This document shows, in pieces, positions 17,013 through 26,660 of a stretch of DNA of 64,000 bases (within the stretch, counting starts at the first letter, position 1; every line of letters starts with the position of its first letter). The position numbers were made by a program, and so were the translations under genes. This DNA is from Microbulbifer sp. A4B17 (GTDB lineage Bacteria; Pseudomonadota; Gammaproteobacteria; Pseudomonadales; Cellvibrionaceae). The notes beneath the pieces were generated by a model. That model saw only the letters and a program-made list of their open reading frames with translations. It was not told the DNA's origin and did no database searches. The stretch lies in the NCBI RefSeq assembly GCF_003076275.1, contig NZ_CP029064.1:496001-560000 (forward strand), read 5' to 3'.

Positions 17013-17585
17013 ATGAGCGAATTACATGTGCTAACCACCGGGGAAGCAGCCAGGTACTGCGGTGTTAACTTCCGAACGGTGATTCGCTGGATTGAGCGTG
17101 GGCAACTCAAGGCATACAAACTTCCAGGGCGTGGTGATCACCGTATCTGCGTTGAGGATTTCGTAGGTTTCCTGCGTGATAACTCAATGCCAGTTCCAAA
17201 CGATCTGGCGGTTCCCAGTCGCAAAGTGCTTCTGCTGACGACTGATCCTGAGCTGACTTCTGGCGGGCGTCAGGCGCTCCAGCAAATGGGTTGCGATGTT
17301 GAAGTGGCTGGCGATAGTTTCTCTGCCGGTATCCTGATGGCGAGTGCCAAGCCGGCTTTGCTGGTGGTTGATACCGGGCTCTTAGGAGAGAGTGGATTTC
17401 AGGTACTGGACTACCTTAGGTCCCGCAGTGAATATTCAAACCTGAGTATTCTGGTGGTGCCCTCTGATGATGATGGTGAGAAGGCCCGTTGGTTGGATGC
17501 GGGAGCCGATGCCTTGCTGACACATCGTTCTGAACACGGTGAACTTTCTGCAAAGGCCAAGCTTTTGCTGGAAGCAGATGCCTAA
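17013..17585 (+). CDS. Excisionase/MerR-type HTH protein with a degenerate receiver domain
   Basis: A 190-residue two-domain protein. Residues 5-60 are an excisionase-like DNA-binding domain (TTGEAARYCGVNFRTVIRWI, then GDHRI). Residues 70-185 fold-pattern as a response-regulator receiver: KVLLLTTDPE as strand 1, LLVVDTGLLGESGFQVLDYL with a possible phospho-acceptor Asp, and AGADALLT. The strand-1 acid pair is reduced to one Asp, and the strand-5 Lys is not evident, so phosphorylation is doubtful. The ATG at 17013 has GGGGAGA nine bases upstream. It stands alone between the candidate small RNA and the spoVR operon. Probably a regulator; target unknown. Confidence 0.8.
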   Translation: MSELHVLTTGEAARYCGVNFRTVIRWIERGQLKAYKLPGRGDHRICVEDFVGFLRDNSMPVPNDLAVPSRKVLLLTTDPELTSGGRQALQQMGCDVEVAGDSFSAGILMASAKPALLVVDTGLLGESGFQVLDYLRSRSEYSNLSILVVPSDDDGEKARWLDAGADALLTHRSEHGELSAKAKLLLEADA

Positions 17586-17661
17586 GTAGCGTATCGCGCT
17601 ATTAAGCATTAATTCCCCCTTCTGTGTGGGGCTGGTATTTCAACAGCCCCCGCGCTGAAAC

Positions 17662-19251
17662 CTAGATGGGTTTCGGTATCAACATAGATTCCTCTTCTCC
17701 CTCAGGGCGATCTCGGCCCTGTTCAGGGCAGTGGCAGCTCGCCGTAATTTGGTCCCCGTTCAAGCTGTTCAGGTGAACATCGAAGCCCCATAGCCGGTGG
17801 AGATGCTTGAGAACTTCTGCTGTGTCTTTGCCAAGTGGCCGGCGGCGATGTTGTGTATGGTGCAAGGTCAGCGAGCGGTCGCCACGGGTGTCTACTGAAT
17901 AGACTTGGATATTCGGTTCCCGGTTGCCCAAATTGTATTGACCCGCCAGGTTTTCTCTCAACTGGCGATAACCACTCTCATCGTGGATAGCACTGACAAT
18001 AATATCGTTCTCTTTATCGTTGTCGCTAATGCAAAACAGTTTCATGTCTCGCATCACCTTGGGAGACAGGAATTGCAAAATAAAACTCTCATCCTTGAAG
18101 TCGCGCATGGCGAACTGAAGTGTTTCACGCCAGTTACTGCCAGCAATGTCTGGGAACCAATGGCGATCCTCTTCCGTAGGTTTTTCACAGATACGTCGTA
18201 GATCACTGAAAATACTGAAGCCCAGTGTGTAGGGATTGATGCCGCTGTAATGGGGACTGTCAAAAGATGGCTGGTAGATTACATTGGTGTGGCTTTGCAG
18301 GAACTCCATCATAAAGCCTTCAGTAACCCGCCTGCGTTTATACAGCTCGGTCAGAAGGGTGTAGTGCCAGAAGGTAGCCCAGCCCTCATTCATTACCTGG
18401 GTTTGCCGTTGTGGATAAAAATATTGGGCCAGTTTGCGTACGATACGCACCAGCTCACGTTGCCAGTTTTCCAGTAGAGGGGCATTTTTTTCAATAAAAT
18501 ACAGGATATTTTCCTGTGGCTCTTCGGGGAAACGCTTTTCCTTGGCTTCTTCGATGCCATCGCCGAGTTTTGGTATGGTTCTCCATAAATCATTCAGCTG
18601 TCTCTGGCGGTACTCTTCCCGCTCCTGCTGCTGACGCTCTTCTTCAATGGCTGAAATTGGATAGGGGCGCTTGTACCTGTCTACCCCGTAATTCATCAGG
18701 GCGTGACAGGAATCGAGAATGGCCTCTACCTCATCCAGTCCGTAGCGCTCTTCGCAGCGGGAAATATAATTTTTGGCAAAGATCAGGTAGTCGATTATGC
18801 TGCTGGCATCTGTCCAGGAGCGAAAAAGGTAATTTCCTTTAAAGAAAGAGTTGTGCCCGTAGGAGGCGTGGGCAATCACCAAAGCCTGCATCGTCATGGT
18901 ATTTTCTTCCATGAGATAGGCAATGCAGGGATTTGAATTGATGACTATTTCATAGGCTAAGCCCATTAATCCGCGCTGGTAATTATTTTCAACGCTGATA
19001 AATTGCTTGCCAAAAGACCAGTGGTTGTAGCCCACTGGCATACCAACTGAAGAATAGGCATCCATCATTTGCTCTGAGCAGATGACTTCAATCTGATTGG
19101 GATAAGTGTCTAATCCGAACTCTTCTGCCAGTGCGCCGATGGCTCGGTCATACTCCTGGATTAACTCAAAAGTCCACTCCGAGCTGGTAGATATGGGCTG
19201 GGGTGACTCAGATTCAGGCGCTTCAGCGCCACTGGCAAATTTGTCGAGCAT
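17662..19251 (-). CDS. SpoVR/YcgB family protein
   Basis: A 529-residue SpoVR family protein, named after a Bacillus sporulation gene but widespread in bacteria that do not sporulate; biochemical function unknown. The body shows family blocks such as YGHNSFFKGNYLFR, MNEGWATFWHY, NPYTLGFSIFSDLRRI and RDFKDESFILQFLSPK. The first 25 residues are non-conserved. The ATG at 19251 overlaps the stop of the yeaH gene (TGATG), so it is translationally coupled as the third gene of the prkA-yeaH-spoVR set, which in E. coli (yeaG, yeaH, ycgB) is induced by stationary phase and nutrient stress. Confidence 0.94.
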   Translation of the reverse strand: MLDKFASGAEAPESESPQPISTSSEWTFELIQEYDRAIGALAEEFGLDTYPNQIEVICSEQMMDAYSSVGMPVGYNHWSFGKQFISVENNYQRGLMGLAYEIVINSNPCIAYLMEENTMTMQALVIAHASYGHNSFFKGNYLFRSWTDASSIIDYLIFAKNYISRCEERYGLDEVEAILDSCHALMNYGVDRYKRPYPISAIEEERQQQEREEYRQRQLNDLWRTIPKLGDGIEEAKEKRFPEEPQENILYFIEKNAPLLENWQRELVRIVRKLAQYFYPQRQTQVMNEGWATFWHYTLLTELYKRRRVTEGFMMEFLQSHTNVIYQPSFDSPHYSGINPYTLGFSIFSDLRRICEKPTEEDRHWFPDIAGSNWRETLQFAMRDFKDESFILQFLSPKVMRDMKLFCISDNDKENDIIVSAIHDESGYRQLRENLAGQYNLGNREPNIQVYSVDTRGDRSLTLHHTQHRRRPLGKDTAEVLKHLHRLWGFDVHLNSLNGDQITASCHCPEQGRDRPEGEEESMLIPKPI

Positions 19252-20528
19252 CAGGCCGTCACCTTTTGGCGAAATAGTTGCCGGAATACCGGATAAATAT
19301 CCTGTACATCGACAATTTGCTCCATTGCAAAGTGATTGGGGAATAAAGTGCGAACACTTTCGTACTCCTCCCACAGGGCCTGGTGATCCCTGGGGGTAAT
19401 TTCTACATAAGAGTAGTACTGCACATGGGGCATAATGTCGTCGATCAGAATTCGGTGACAGGTACTTGAGTCATCGTTCCAGTTATCACCGTCGGAGGCC
19501 TGGGCTCCGTAAATATTCCACTCACTGGCAGGATAGCGCTCTCTCATAATGCGTCGCATTAACTTGAGTGCACTGGAAACAATGGTACCGCCCGTCTCCC
19601 GAGAATAGAAAAACTCTTCTTCGTCAACCTCTTTAGCGCTGGTGTGGTGTCGAATAAATACAACTTCCGTATATTCATAACTCCGCTGTAGAAATAAATA
19701 AAGAAGTAAGAAGAACCGCTTGGCCATATCTTTGGTGGCTTGATTCATCGAGCCGGATACGTCCATCAGGCAGAACATTACTGCCCTTGAGCGCGGTTTG
19801 GGCTGGCGGATCAGTAAGTTATATTTTAAATCGAAATCGTCGAGGAAGGGGACCCGGTTGATACGGCTTCGAAGTTCGGCTATTTGGCTTTTAAGGGCTT
19901 CAATTTTCCGTTGGTCTCGCAGCGCGGTATCTTTGTTTTCTTCCTGAGTAAGGTCTTTCTCTAAATTGCGCAGGTTTCTACGCTTACTGCTTGTCAATGC
20001 GATACGCCTGGCATGAGCAGACCTTAATGAGCGAATCACGTTGAGGCGACCTGGAGTGCCTTCATTGCTGATTCCGGCACGGACTATCTGAAAAGACTCA
20101 TTGCCGGCCAGGCGCTGCTTGATCATATTAGGCAGTTGCAGCCCCTCAAACATAAAGTCCAAAAACTCTTCTTGGGAGATTTGGAAGACAAAGTCGTCAA
20201 CTCCCTCTCCGCTATCACTGGCGCCTCCGCCACTGCCATCACCACCTCTTTGCCCTTGACGGGGAATACGATCTCCAGCAGTAAATTGCTTGTTTCCTGG
20301 TAGAACCCGCTCTACGTGCCCTCCGCTGCCATGGGAAAAAAGGGGCTCACTGATATCCCGGGTGGGGATACTGATTCGCTCGCCCTTATCCATGTCCATT
20401 ATCGAGCGGCTGTTCATGGCATCGCCGACAGCTTTCTTAATGTGAGCTTTATAGCGCCTTAAGAATCGCTGCCGGTTAACGGTGCTTTTTTTCTTTCCAT
20501 TCAAGCGGCGGTCGATGATATAGCTCAT
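19251..20528 (-). CDS. yeaH: YeaH/YhbH family protein (DUF444)
   Basis: A 425-residue protein of the YeaH/YhbH family. It starts [27 protein letters not shown], contains a Gly/Ser-rich stretch at about 85-110, then a von Willebrand A-like domain with the metal-ion-adhesion-type motif [10 protein letters not shown] and ETGGTIVSS. Function is unknown; partner genes suggest work with the PrkA kinase. The ATG at 20528 matches the family's N-terminus, and the ORF upstream of it is not used. It ends in TGATG shared with spoVR. Confidence 0.93.
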   Translation of the reverse strand: MSYIIDRRLNGKKKSTVNRQRFLRRYKAHIKKAVGDAMNSRSIMDMDKGERISIPTRDISEPLFSHGSGGHVERVLPGNKQFTAGDRIPRQGQRGGDGSGGGASDSGEGVDDFVFQISQEEFLDFMFEGLQLPNMIKQRLAGNESFQIVRAGISNEGTPGRLNVIRSLRSAHARRIALTSSKRRNLRNLEKDLTQEENKDTALRDQRKIEALKSQIAELRSRINRVPFLDDFDLKYNLLIRQPKPRSRAVMFCLMDVSGSMNQATKDMAKRFFLLLYLFLQRSYEYTEVVFIRHHTSAKEVDEEEFFYSRETGGTIVSSALKLMRRIMRERYPASEWNIYGAQASDGDNWNDDSSTCHRILIDDIMPHVQYYSYVEITPRDHQALWEEYESVRTLFPNHFAMEQIVDVQDIYPVFRQLFRQKVTA

Positions 20529-20704
20529 ATTTCTGCCTTTGTTCTGAATAAAAATCTCAGGCATTTGTTGCCATAAATCTATTCAGAAAATTCCCTACTG
20601 GGTCAGCCCAACTCAAGCACTAGCATCTTCACTCTAGGATCTAAGCAGTATTCTCGTTTGGCTTCCTCGTGTTTTCGTAGTGATGTAAGTGCGTGAAAAA
20701 TTTA

Positions 20705-22627
20705 CTACTGCGATTTTCTTACGCGCAGATACCATTCGGATAACAATCGAACCTGTTTCTCGGTATAGCCACGTTCGACCATACGTGCAACGAAGTCTGC
20801 GTGCTTACGTTTATCATCTGCTGAGGCTTTGGTATTAAAGGATATGACAGGAAGAAGATCTTCCGTATTGGAAAACATTTTCTTCTCAATAACGGCACGC
20901 AATTTTTCGTAGGATCTCCAATCGGGATTTTTTCCCTGATTGTTAGCTCTGGCTCGAAGTACAAAGTTAACTATTTCATTGCGGAAATCTTTCGGATTGG
21001 AGATTCCAGCGGGTTTTTCTGTTTTCTCAAGCTCTTCATTCAGGGCGCCTCGATCCAGTATTTCGCCAGTTTCCGGATCGCGGTACTCTTGGTCCTGTAT
21101 CCAAAAGTCAGCGTAGGTAACATATCGGTCAAACAGGTTTTGACCGTATTCCGCATAGGATTCCAGATATGCGGTCTGAATCTCCTTACCGATAAATTCT
21201 ACATACCTTGGAGCCAAATATTCCTTGATAAATCCGAGGTAATTTTCTTGAACCTCTGGTGGGAATTGCTCCTGCTCTATCTGTTGCTCTAGGACATATA
21301 ATAAATGAACCGGGTTTGCCGCTACCTCAGTAGCATCGAAGTTGAAAACTTTAGAGAGAATCTTAAAGGAGAAACGTGTTGAAAGTCCGTTCATGCCTTC
21401 GTCGACGCCGGCATTATCCCTGTATTCCTGAATGGTTTTTGCTTTGGGGTCTGTATCTTTCAGGTTTTCTCCATCATAGATCCGCATCTTGGAGTAAAGA
21501 CTGGAATTTTCCGGATTTTTAATCCTCGATAGTACAGAGAATTGTGCCAACATCCTCAGGGTGTCTGGTGCACAGGGTGCTTTTGAAAGGGAACTATTTT
21601 CCAGAAGTTTCTGGTAGATTCGGATTTCTTCCTGTACCCGCACACAGTAGGGCACTTTGACGATATAAATACGATCGAGGAAGGCTTCATTGTTACGATT
21701 ATTACGGAAGGATTGCCACTCTGACTCGTTGGAGTGAGCAAGAATTGTGCCGTTAAAAGGAATTGATCCCAATCCCTCAGTACTGTTGTAATTCCCTTCC
21801 TGTGTTGCGGTCAGCAAGGGGTGAAGTACCTTAATGGGTGCCTTGAACATCTCGACAAATTCCATCAGCCCCTGATTAGCCCTACATAAACTTCCGGAAA
21901 AACTGTAGGCATCGGGATCATTCTGGGGGAAGTCCTCAAGTTTGCGAATATCTATCTTTCCGACCAGGGAAGAGATATCCTGATTATTTTCATCTCCGGG
22001 TTCTGTTTTTGATATGGCAACTTGATCAAGGATCGATGGGCGGATTTTTACGACACGGAATTTACTGATGTCTCCTTTAAATTCATGGAGTCGTTTCACA
22101 GACCATGGAGACATAATGGTATTAACGTATCGACGGGCAATGCCGTAGTCCTCTTCAAGGATACGGCCATCCTCAGAGGGAGAGAAAAGACTTAATGGGG
22201 ATTCAAATACAGGTGACCCTTTAATTGCATAGATTGGAATCTGCTCCATTAGAGCTTTTAGCCGCTCTGCAAGGGATGACTTCCCGCCACCAACGGGTCC
22301 TAAAAGGTATAGGATTTGTTTCTTCTCTTCTAACCCCTGTGCGGCATGTCGGAAGAAGGAGACAATCTGCTCAATGGCTTCTTCCATACCATAGAATTCA
22401 CTGAAAGCCTTATAGCGCTTAATAACCTTGTTACAGAAAATACGTGACAGGCGGGGATCCCGTGAGGTGTCCACCAGTTCAGCCTCGCCGATTGCCATCA
22501 GCATTCTCTCAGCTGGTGACGCGTAGGCGCTGCGGTCTGTCTTACACAGTTCCAGGTATTCCTGAATACTGAGTTCCTCGTCCTGGATAGATTCGTATCT
22601 TTCCAGGTAGTGATTGAAAATTGTCAT
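20705..22627 (-). CDS. prkA: PrkA/YeaG family serine protein kinase
   Basis: A 640-residue PrkA family protein, the same length as E. coli YeaG. The N-terminal AAA-like domain has the P-loop LGPVGGGKSSLAERL at about 108-122, GRILEEDYGIARRYV and the hallmark FPQNDPDAYSFSGSLCRANQGLMEF; the C-terminal PrkA domain follows. Family members phosphorylate serines or act as AAA proteases in stress physiology. The ATG at 22627 has GGAAG upstream. It is the first gene of prkA-yeaH-spoVR, with a 176-base gap before yeaH. Confidence 0.96.
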   Translation of the reverse strand: MTIFNHYLERYESIQDEELSIQEYLELCKTDRSAYASPAERMLMAIGEAELVDTSRDPRLSRIFCNKVIKRYKAFSEFYGMEEAIEQIVSFFRHAAQGLEEKKQILYLLGPVGGGKSSLAERLKALMEQIPIYAIKGSPVFESPLSLFSPSEDGRILEEDYGIARRYVNTIMSPWSVKRLHEFKGDISKFRVVKIRPSILDQVAISKTEPGDENNQDISSLVGKIDIRKLEDFPQNDPDAYSFSGSLCRANQGLMEFVEMFKAPIKVLHPLLTATQEGNYNSTEGLGSIPFNGTILAHSNESEWQSFRNNRNNEAFLDRIYIVKVPYCVRVQEEIRIYQKLLENSSLSKAPCAPDTLRMLAQFSVLSRIKNPENSSLYSKMRIYDGENLKDTDPKAKTIQEYRDNAGVDEGMNGLSTRFSFKILSKVFNFDATEVAANPVHLLYVLEQQIEQEQFPPEVQENYLGFIKEYLAPRYVEFIGKEIQTAYLESYAEYGQNLFDRYVTYADFWIQDQEYRDPETGEILDRGALNEELEKTEKPAGISNPKDFRNEIVNFVLRARANNQGKNPDWRSYEKLRAVIEKKMFSNTEDLLPVISFNTKASADDKRKHADFVARMVERGYTEKQVRLLSEWYLRVRKSQ

Positions 22628-22978
22628 GGTGTCTACTTCCCTGTAGCCTACTGGATTTAGCTCAGCTTCTTGCTTTCGTCAGGGTGTCGTGCGCTTGTGG
22701 CTGCTATTTCTGTGCGACTTCCCCAACTGGGACAAATGGTGCATGAGCTCTAAAGTCCAGATCTTGTTTGGGATACGCTTGGCGTGAAGCACTATCATTA
22801 TTGCCGTTGTGAACCTTGTTCTTTGCCGGAGTATGTGATGAATGCACTCCAGCTTTTCCAGCATAGCTTTCCCTTTCAGTGAGACGGTGGAATGTCACTT
22901 ATATAGGTTGAATTGAGCGGCTGTTTTACGCTTTACTACAGCCCATATTGGGTATCAAAGAAATATCGAGGAGTTTAA
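22628..22978. other. Divergent intergenic region between prkA and galE
   Basis: About 350 bases that hold the promoters of the leftward prkA operon and rightward galE. Short reverse-strand frames here (about 60 codons) have no recognisable protein character. I looked for a sigma-54 element, since yeaG is sigma-54 controlled in E. coli, and found none I would defend. Confidence 0.5.
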
Positions 22979-24007
22979 ATGGCGATTTTGGTGACTGGTG
23001 GTGCCGGTTATATTGGCAGTCATACCTGTATTGAGTTGCTCACTGCCGGCTTTGAGCCAGTGGTTGTTGATAATTTAGCAAACAGCAGTGAGGAAGCTCT
23101 TCGTCGAGTAGAGTCAATTACTGGCAAAAGTATCCCGTTTCATCATCTCGATATTAATGATAAAGAGGGGGTGCGCAAAGTATTCTCCGCTCATGAGATT
23201 GACGCCGTAATTCACTTTGCTGGATTAAAGGCTGTAGGTGAGTCTGTTGCACAGCCTCTGCGCTACTACCAGAATAATGTGGCCGGCACCCTAACGTTAT
23301 GCGAAGTGATGGAGGAGTTTGGGGTACACCGCTTGATTTTCAGTTCGTCTGCAACGGTCTATGGCGATCCTGAAACCGTGCCAATTAAAGAAGACTTCCC
23401 TACTGGTGCAACCAATCCCTATGGCTCAAGTAAGTTGATTGTAGAGAATATGCTGCGGGACCTTTGTGCAGCGCCGAACAGTCAGTGGAAAGTGAGTTTA
23501 TTGCGTTATTTCAATCCAATTGGTGCTCATGAAAGTGGGACTATTGGTGAAGACCCCAGTGGCATCCCCAACAACTTGCTACCCTACGTTTCTCAAGTGG
23601 CAGTAGGTAGGCTGGAGCAGCTACAAGTTTTTGGAGGTGATTATGATACCGTTGATGGTACCGGGGTTCGGGATTATATTCACGTAGTGGATCTGGCTCG
23701 CGGACATTTGGCAGCGCTGAACTTAATTTGTGGCGAAGAGACTTCTGAGGGCTGTTATACCCATAACCTGGGTACAGGGGAGGGAAGCTCTGTTTTACAA
23801 GTCGTACGAGCCTTTGAGAGTGTCAGTGGAAAAGATATTCCCTATAACATTGCTCCGCGGAGACCCGGTGATATTGCAGAGTGTTATGCAGATCCAGAGC
23901 TGGCTGAGATGGAGTTGGGTTGGAAGGCAGAGTACGATTTGGTACGTATGGTGGAAGATACCTGGCGCTGGCAGTATAAAAATCCTAAGGGGTATACTGC
24001 TGAATAG
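22979..24007 (+). CDS. galE: UDP-glucose 4-epimerase
   Basis: Interconverts UDP-glucose and UDP-galactose through a bound NAD, 342 residues, an extended short-chain dehydrogenase. Motifs: ILVTGGAGYIGSH (NAD binding), VIHFAGLKAVGES, SSSATVYGDP, and the catalytic NPYGSSKL Tyr-x-x-x-Lys; the substrate part includes RYFNPIGAHESG and GDYDTVDGTGVRDYIHV. The ATG follows GAGGAG seven bases upstream. It stands as a single gene and supplies galactose units for exopolysaccharide or lipopolysaccharide. Confidence 0.97.
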   Translation: MAILVTGGAGYIGSHTCIELLTAGFEPVVVDNLANSSEEALRRVESITGKSIPFHHLDINDKEGVRKVFSAHEIDAVIHFAGLKAVGESVAQPLRYYQNNVAGTLTLCEVMEEFGVHRLIFSSSATVYGDPETVPIKEDFPTGATNPYGSSKLIVENMLRDLCAAPNSQWKVSLLRYFNPIGAHESGTIGEDPSGIPNNLLPYVSQVAVGRLEQLQVFGGDYDTVDGTGVRDYIHVVDLARGHLAALNLICGEETSEGCYTHNLGTGEGSSVLQVVRAFESVSGKDIPYNIAPRRPGDIAECYADPELAEMELGWKAEYDLVRMVEDTWRWQYKNPKGYTAE

Positions 24008-24352
24008 CTTACCAAAATCAAAGAGTTTCGATATTCCACCTAGGACCTAAGATAATAAGCTTTTTCTAATATTTTAATATTACTCATTGCTTGCATACTC
24101 CCCTGAATTGATGTGGGCAATGAGATCTCTTCAGATTTTCAATATACCAATTTCTACAATTCTTGTCTTTTTACTGGTAAGGTCCGAAAATATATTATTC
24201 GTGTTGGCCAAGTTGTTTCCCGTCTGTTAGTAAAGAATAATAACCTTTTATCTACTGGTTGCTTGTATGGCTATTTGTTGATAATTTCTTATGCTCAAAA
24301 TTTCAAATTTTACGTTATTTTAGTTTTTATCTCCGTGTGCAAGGAGTCAGGG
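24008..24352 (+). other. AT-rich intergenic region after galE
   Basis: About 345 bases, visibly AT-richer than neighbouring core genes. The next reading frame is open from 24113, but the stretch to 24352 has no signal of a real protein, and I place the gene start at 24353. No clear terminator for galE was found. Confidence 0.4.
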
Positions 24353-25675
24353 TTGAAATATATTCAAGTTGTATTGTTAATGTTAGTAGGCTTTTCTACG
24401 TTGGCTGAGGAGAGATCAGGAGTAGATATTTCAATTGTGAAATCAGGAGATAATTTCTGGAAGCTTATTTACCAAATGGATAGACCGGCAAGCCGTATTG
24501 GTTTTGTGCGTAACCCAGATGCCTCTCGTGTCGAGCGTTGGGAACCTCTTTCTTTAGAGTTTGAAATAGTCTCTATTGATGGTTATGAGTATCTGGCCAG
24601 AAAAGATGGGGCTTCCTTTGACCGCGTTGAAATTTCGTTAACACCGACATATAAACATCTTAAAAAAGATTATGCGCCTTTCTCTCCTTATTCAAACGGC
24701 GGGAACTTGATATATACGGGACGCCTGTTTGCCTGTATTGAAGCGTGTAGCGATGACGTACAGAGTTGGAAGCTATCAATGCAGATCCCCGAGGGCGAGC
24801 ATATGATTGTTAATGGACAGGTTTACACAGGATCAACAAATTGGGTTGATCGAGAGAGTGGAATGAATATCTATGTCGGCACCCAAAAGCCTATTGAGGG
24901 GAGTAGCTTTATCGCTGTAATTGATGGTGGCTTGCCGGACAAAATTAGGAATTCTTTAAATTCAGATATTCCAAAAATGATAAATTATTTTGGGGGAAGG
25001 CTTGGGGAAAATACTGTTGGAAAACCAACCTTATACGCATCTTATGCCCAAGTTGATGGTAGTGATCGTCAAGGGGGAACCTTGCCAAACCAGATATTCA
25101 TGCATTGGAATTTGAACGATATGGATAAGAGGTTGGAAGATCCCAGTTTTGTTAGTGACATTATTTGGTTCTTTGCCCATGAAGTAGCTCATTTTCACCA
25201 GGAAGGTAAAGAGGAAGTGTTGTCAAATGATGTTAGTGAATCATGGCTACACGAGGGTAATGCTGACTGGCTGGCAGCCTCAGCTTTGATAGATTTGTAT
25301 CCCGATTTAGAGGAATATGTTTATTCCAAAATTGATAAATATAAGGTGAGTTGTTCTGAAGGTTTGAAAGAATTCCCATTGGTTGAAGCTGCGAACCATG
25401 GAAGGTTTGATTTATATTACAGCTGTGGTCTGCTTATACACCGAGCAATTGATCAATCTTTACAGGAAAAAAGTAACGGCTCATTAAATTTGTTTTCATT
25501 ATGGAAAAGTTATCGCGAAACGATTGAAGGTGGTGGAGAGAAAGGGAGTGATAGTTTTTTGAATATGGTGGAGGACAGAACCTCCCGAGATTTTGTTGAA
25601 GTTATCAGGCAGTTGATTAACAGTAAATTGGTTAATCCTGAAGCGACATTGGATAAACTATCAGAGACAATATAG
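24353..25675 (+). CDS. Putative secreted zinc metallopeptidase-like protein
   Basis: A 440-residue protein not recognised as a named family. A signal peptide is suggested by KYIQVVLLMLVGFSTLAEE at the N-terminus. At about 280 comes FFAHEVAHFHQ, an HExxH zinc site, followed 17 residues on by SESWLHEGNADWLAA, which fits a downstream Glu ligand as in gluzincins (M1/M61-like). The start is a TTG at 24353 with AAGGAG seven bases upstream; the open frame extends upstream, but the earlier part looks noncoding. Two Cys pairs suggest disulfides. Base composition is AT-rich against its neighbours, so horizontal acquisition is possible. It stands alone between galE and apaH. Confidence 0.65.
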   Translation: MKYIQVVLLMLVGFSTLAEERSGVDISIVKSGDNFWKLIYQMDRPASRIGFVRNPDASRVERWEPLSLEFEIVSIDGYEYLARKDGASFDRVEISLTPTYKHLKKDYAPFSPYSNGGNLIYTGRLFACIEACSDDVQSWKLSMQIPEGEHMIVNGQVYTGSTNWVDRESGMNIYVGTQKPIEGSSFIAVIDGGLPDKIRNSLNSDIPKMINYFGGRLGENTVGKPTLYASYAQVDGSDRQGGTLPNQIFMHWNLNDMDKRLEDPSFVSDIIWFFAHEVAHFHQEGKEEVLSNDVSESWLHEGNADWLAASALIDLYPDLEEYVYSKIDKYKVSCSEGLKEFPLVEAANHGRFDLYYSCGLLIHRAIDQSLQEKSNGSLNLFSLWKSYRETIEGGGEKGSDSFLNMVEDRTSRDFVEVIRQLINSKLVNPEATLDKLSETI

Positions 25676-25820
25676 GTCCACTGTAATATGTGTTAGTGCC
25701 AATTCAGTTAAGAACTGATTGTTGCGAAGCTTATTAATTGACAGTAATCAACTGATTTTATAAAAGGAACGTTATAAAATTTGCCTTTCCCTATTTAGCT
25801 TTGTGGGTATTTTTAGAGCC

Positions 25821-26633
25821 CTACAAGCTGCAATCTGTACAAAAGAACTCTTCATCACTTAAGCGCATTGCAGTTAGATATCCTCCCCAAACACAACCTG
25901 TGTCCAGTGCATAGATATTCTCAGTATCTGCGCGGCCTTCCAGTGCAGCCCAATGTCCGAAAATAATCTTGTCATTTTTGGTCTTTCGGTTGGGAAAGCT
26001 GAACCAAGGCTGGTATTCACCGTGAGATGCCTGGATTCCTTTTTTGTGGATAAGGTCCAGGGTGCCATCTGCCTTACAGAAGCGCATTCTAGTGAAGTAA
26101 TTTGTGATGGATCGCAGGCGCTCAACACCAATCAAGTGATCATCCCAGCAGTGGGGCTCATTGCCATACATACCATAGAAGTATGCCTTTGCCATGGCTT
26201 CGTCGGCGAGAGCTTTATGTACTTCAGTGGCGAGTTTTTGGGCTTTTGTAACACTCCAAATCGGGGGGATACCCGCGTGCACCATTGTGTACCCCTTCTT
26301 GTGTACTAGAAGAGGTAGGCCTTGTAGCCATTCCAGTAAATTATCAGCATCCTTTGCCTTTAAAACCTTGGCCAGATCACGCTCTTTTTCCGATAGAGGT
26401 TTAGCTCCATGGGCGAGAGCCAGTAAATGGAGATCATGATTCCCCAGCACTGCTGTAACCTGCTGCCGGTGTTCGTAGAGAAAACGAAGCGTGCTTAGGC
26501 TGTCCTCGCCCCGGTGGACCAGATCTCCCGCAAGCCATAGTTTATCGCGGTCAGCACAAAAGTTGATTTTCCTGAGGAGGCTTTGAAATGCCGCAAAGCA
26601 ACCCTGAATATCTCCGATGGCGTAAGTTGCCAA
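25821..26633 (-). CDS. apaH: Symmetrical bis(5'-nucleosyl)-tetraphosphatase
   Basis: Hydrolyses Ap4A to two ADP, 270 residues, a metallophosphatase. Motifs: ATYAIGDIQGCF, WLAGDLVHRGEDSL, VLGNHDLHLLA, TMVHAGIPP and FGHWAALEGRA near the end, with ALDTGCVWGG closing. The start is the TTG at 26633 (MATYAIGD in E. coli style), preceded by GGGGGA; a TTG four codons upstream is an alternative. It follows rsmA by 27 bases. In E. coli apaG lies between these two genes; here it is missing. Confidence 0.95.
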   Translation of the reverse strand: MATYAIGDIQGCFAAFQSLLRKINFCADRDKLWLAGDLVHRGEDSLSTLRFLYEHRQQVTAVLGNHDLHLLALAHGAKPLSEKERDLAKVLKAKDADNLLEWLQGLPLLVHKKGYTMVHAGIPPIWSVTKAQKLATEVHKALADEAMAKAYFYGMYGNEPHCWDDHLIGVERLRSITNYFTRMRFCKADGTLDLIHKKGIQASHGEYQPWFSFPNRKTKNDKIIFGHWAALEGRADTENIYALDTGCVWGGYLTAMRLSDEEFFCTDCSL

Positions 26634-26660
26634 GGTTTCCCCCAAAAATTTGAAAAATAT

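Noticed and set aside
22679..22898. Two overlapping reverse-strand frames of about 60 codons
   Set aside because: No ribosome binding site, no family and they lie in the promoter region of prkA and galE.
24113..24352. N-terminal extension of the HExxH protein by 80 residues
   Set aside because: The TTG at 24353 has AAGGAG upstream and gives a normal signal peptide; the earlier part is AT-rich without protein-like character.
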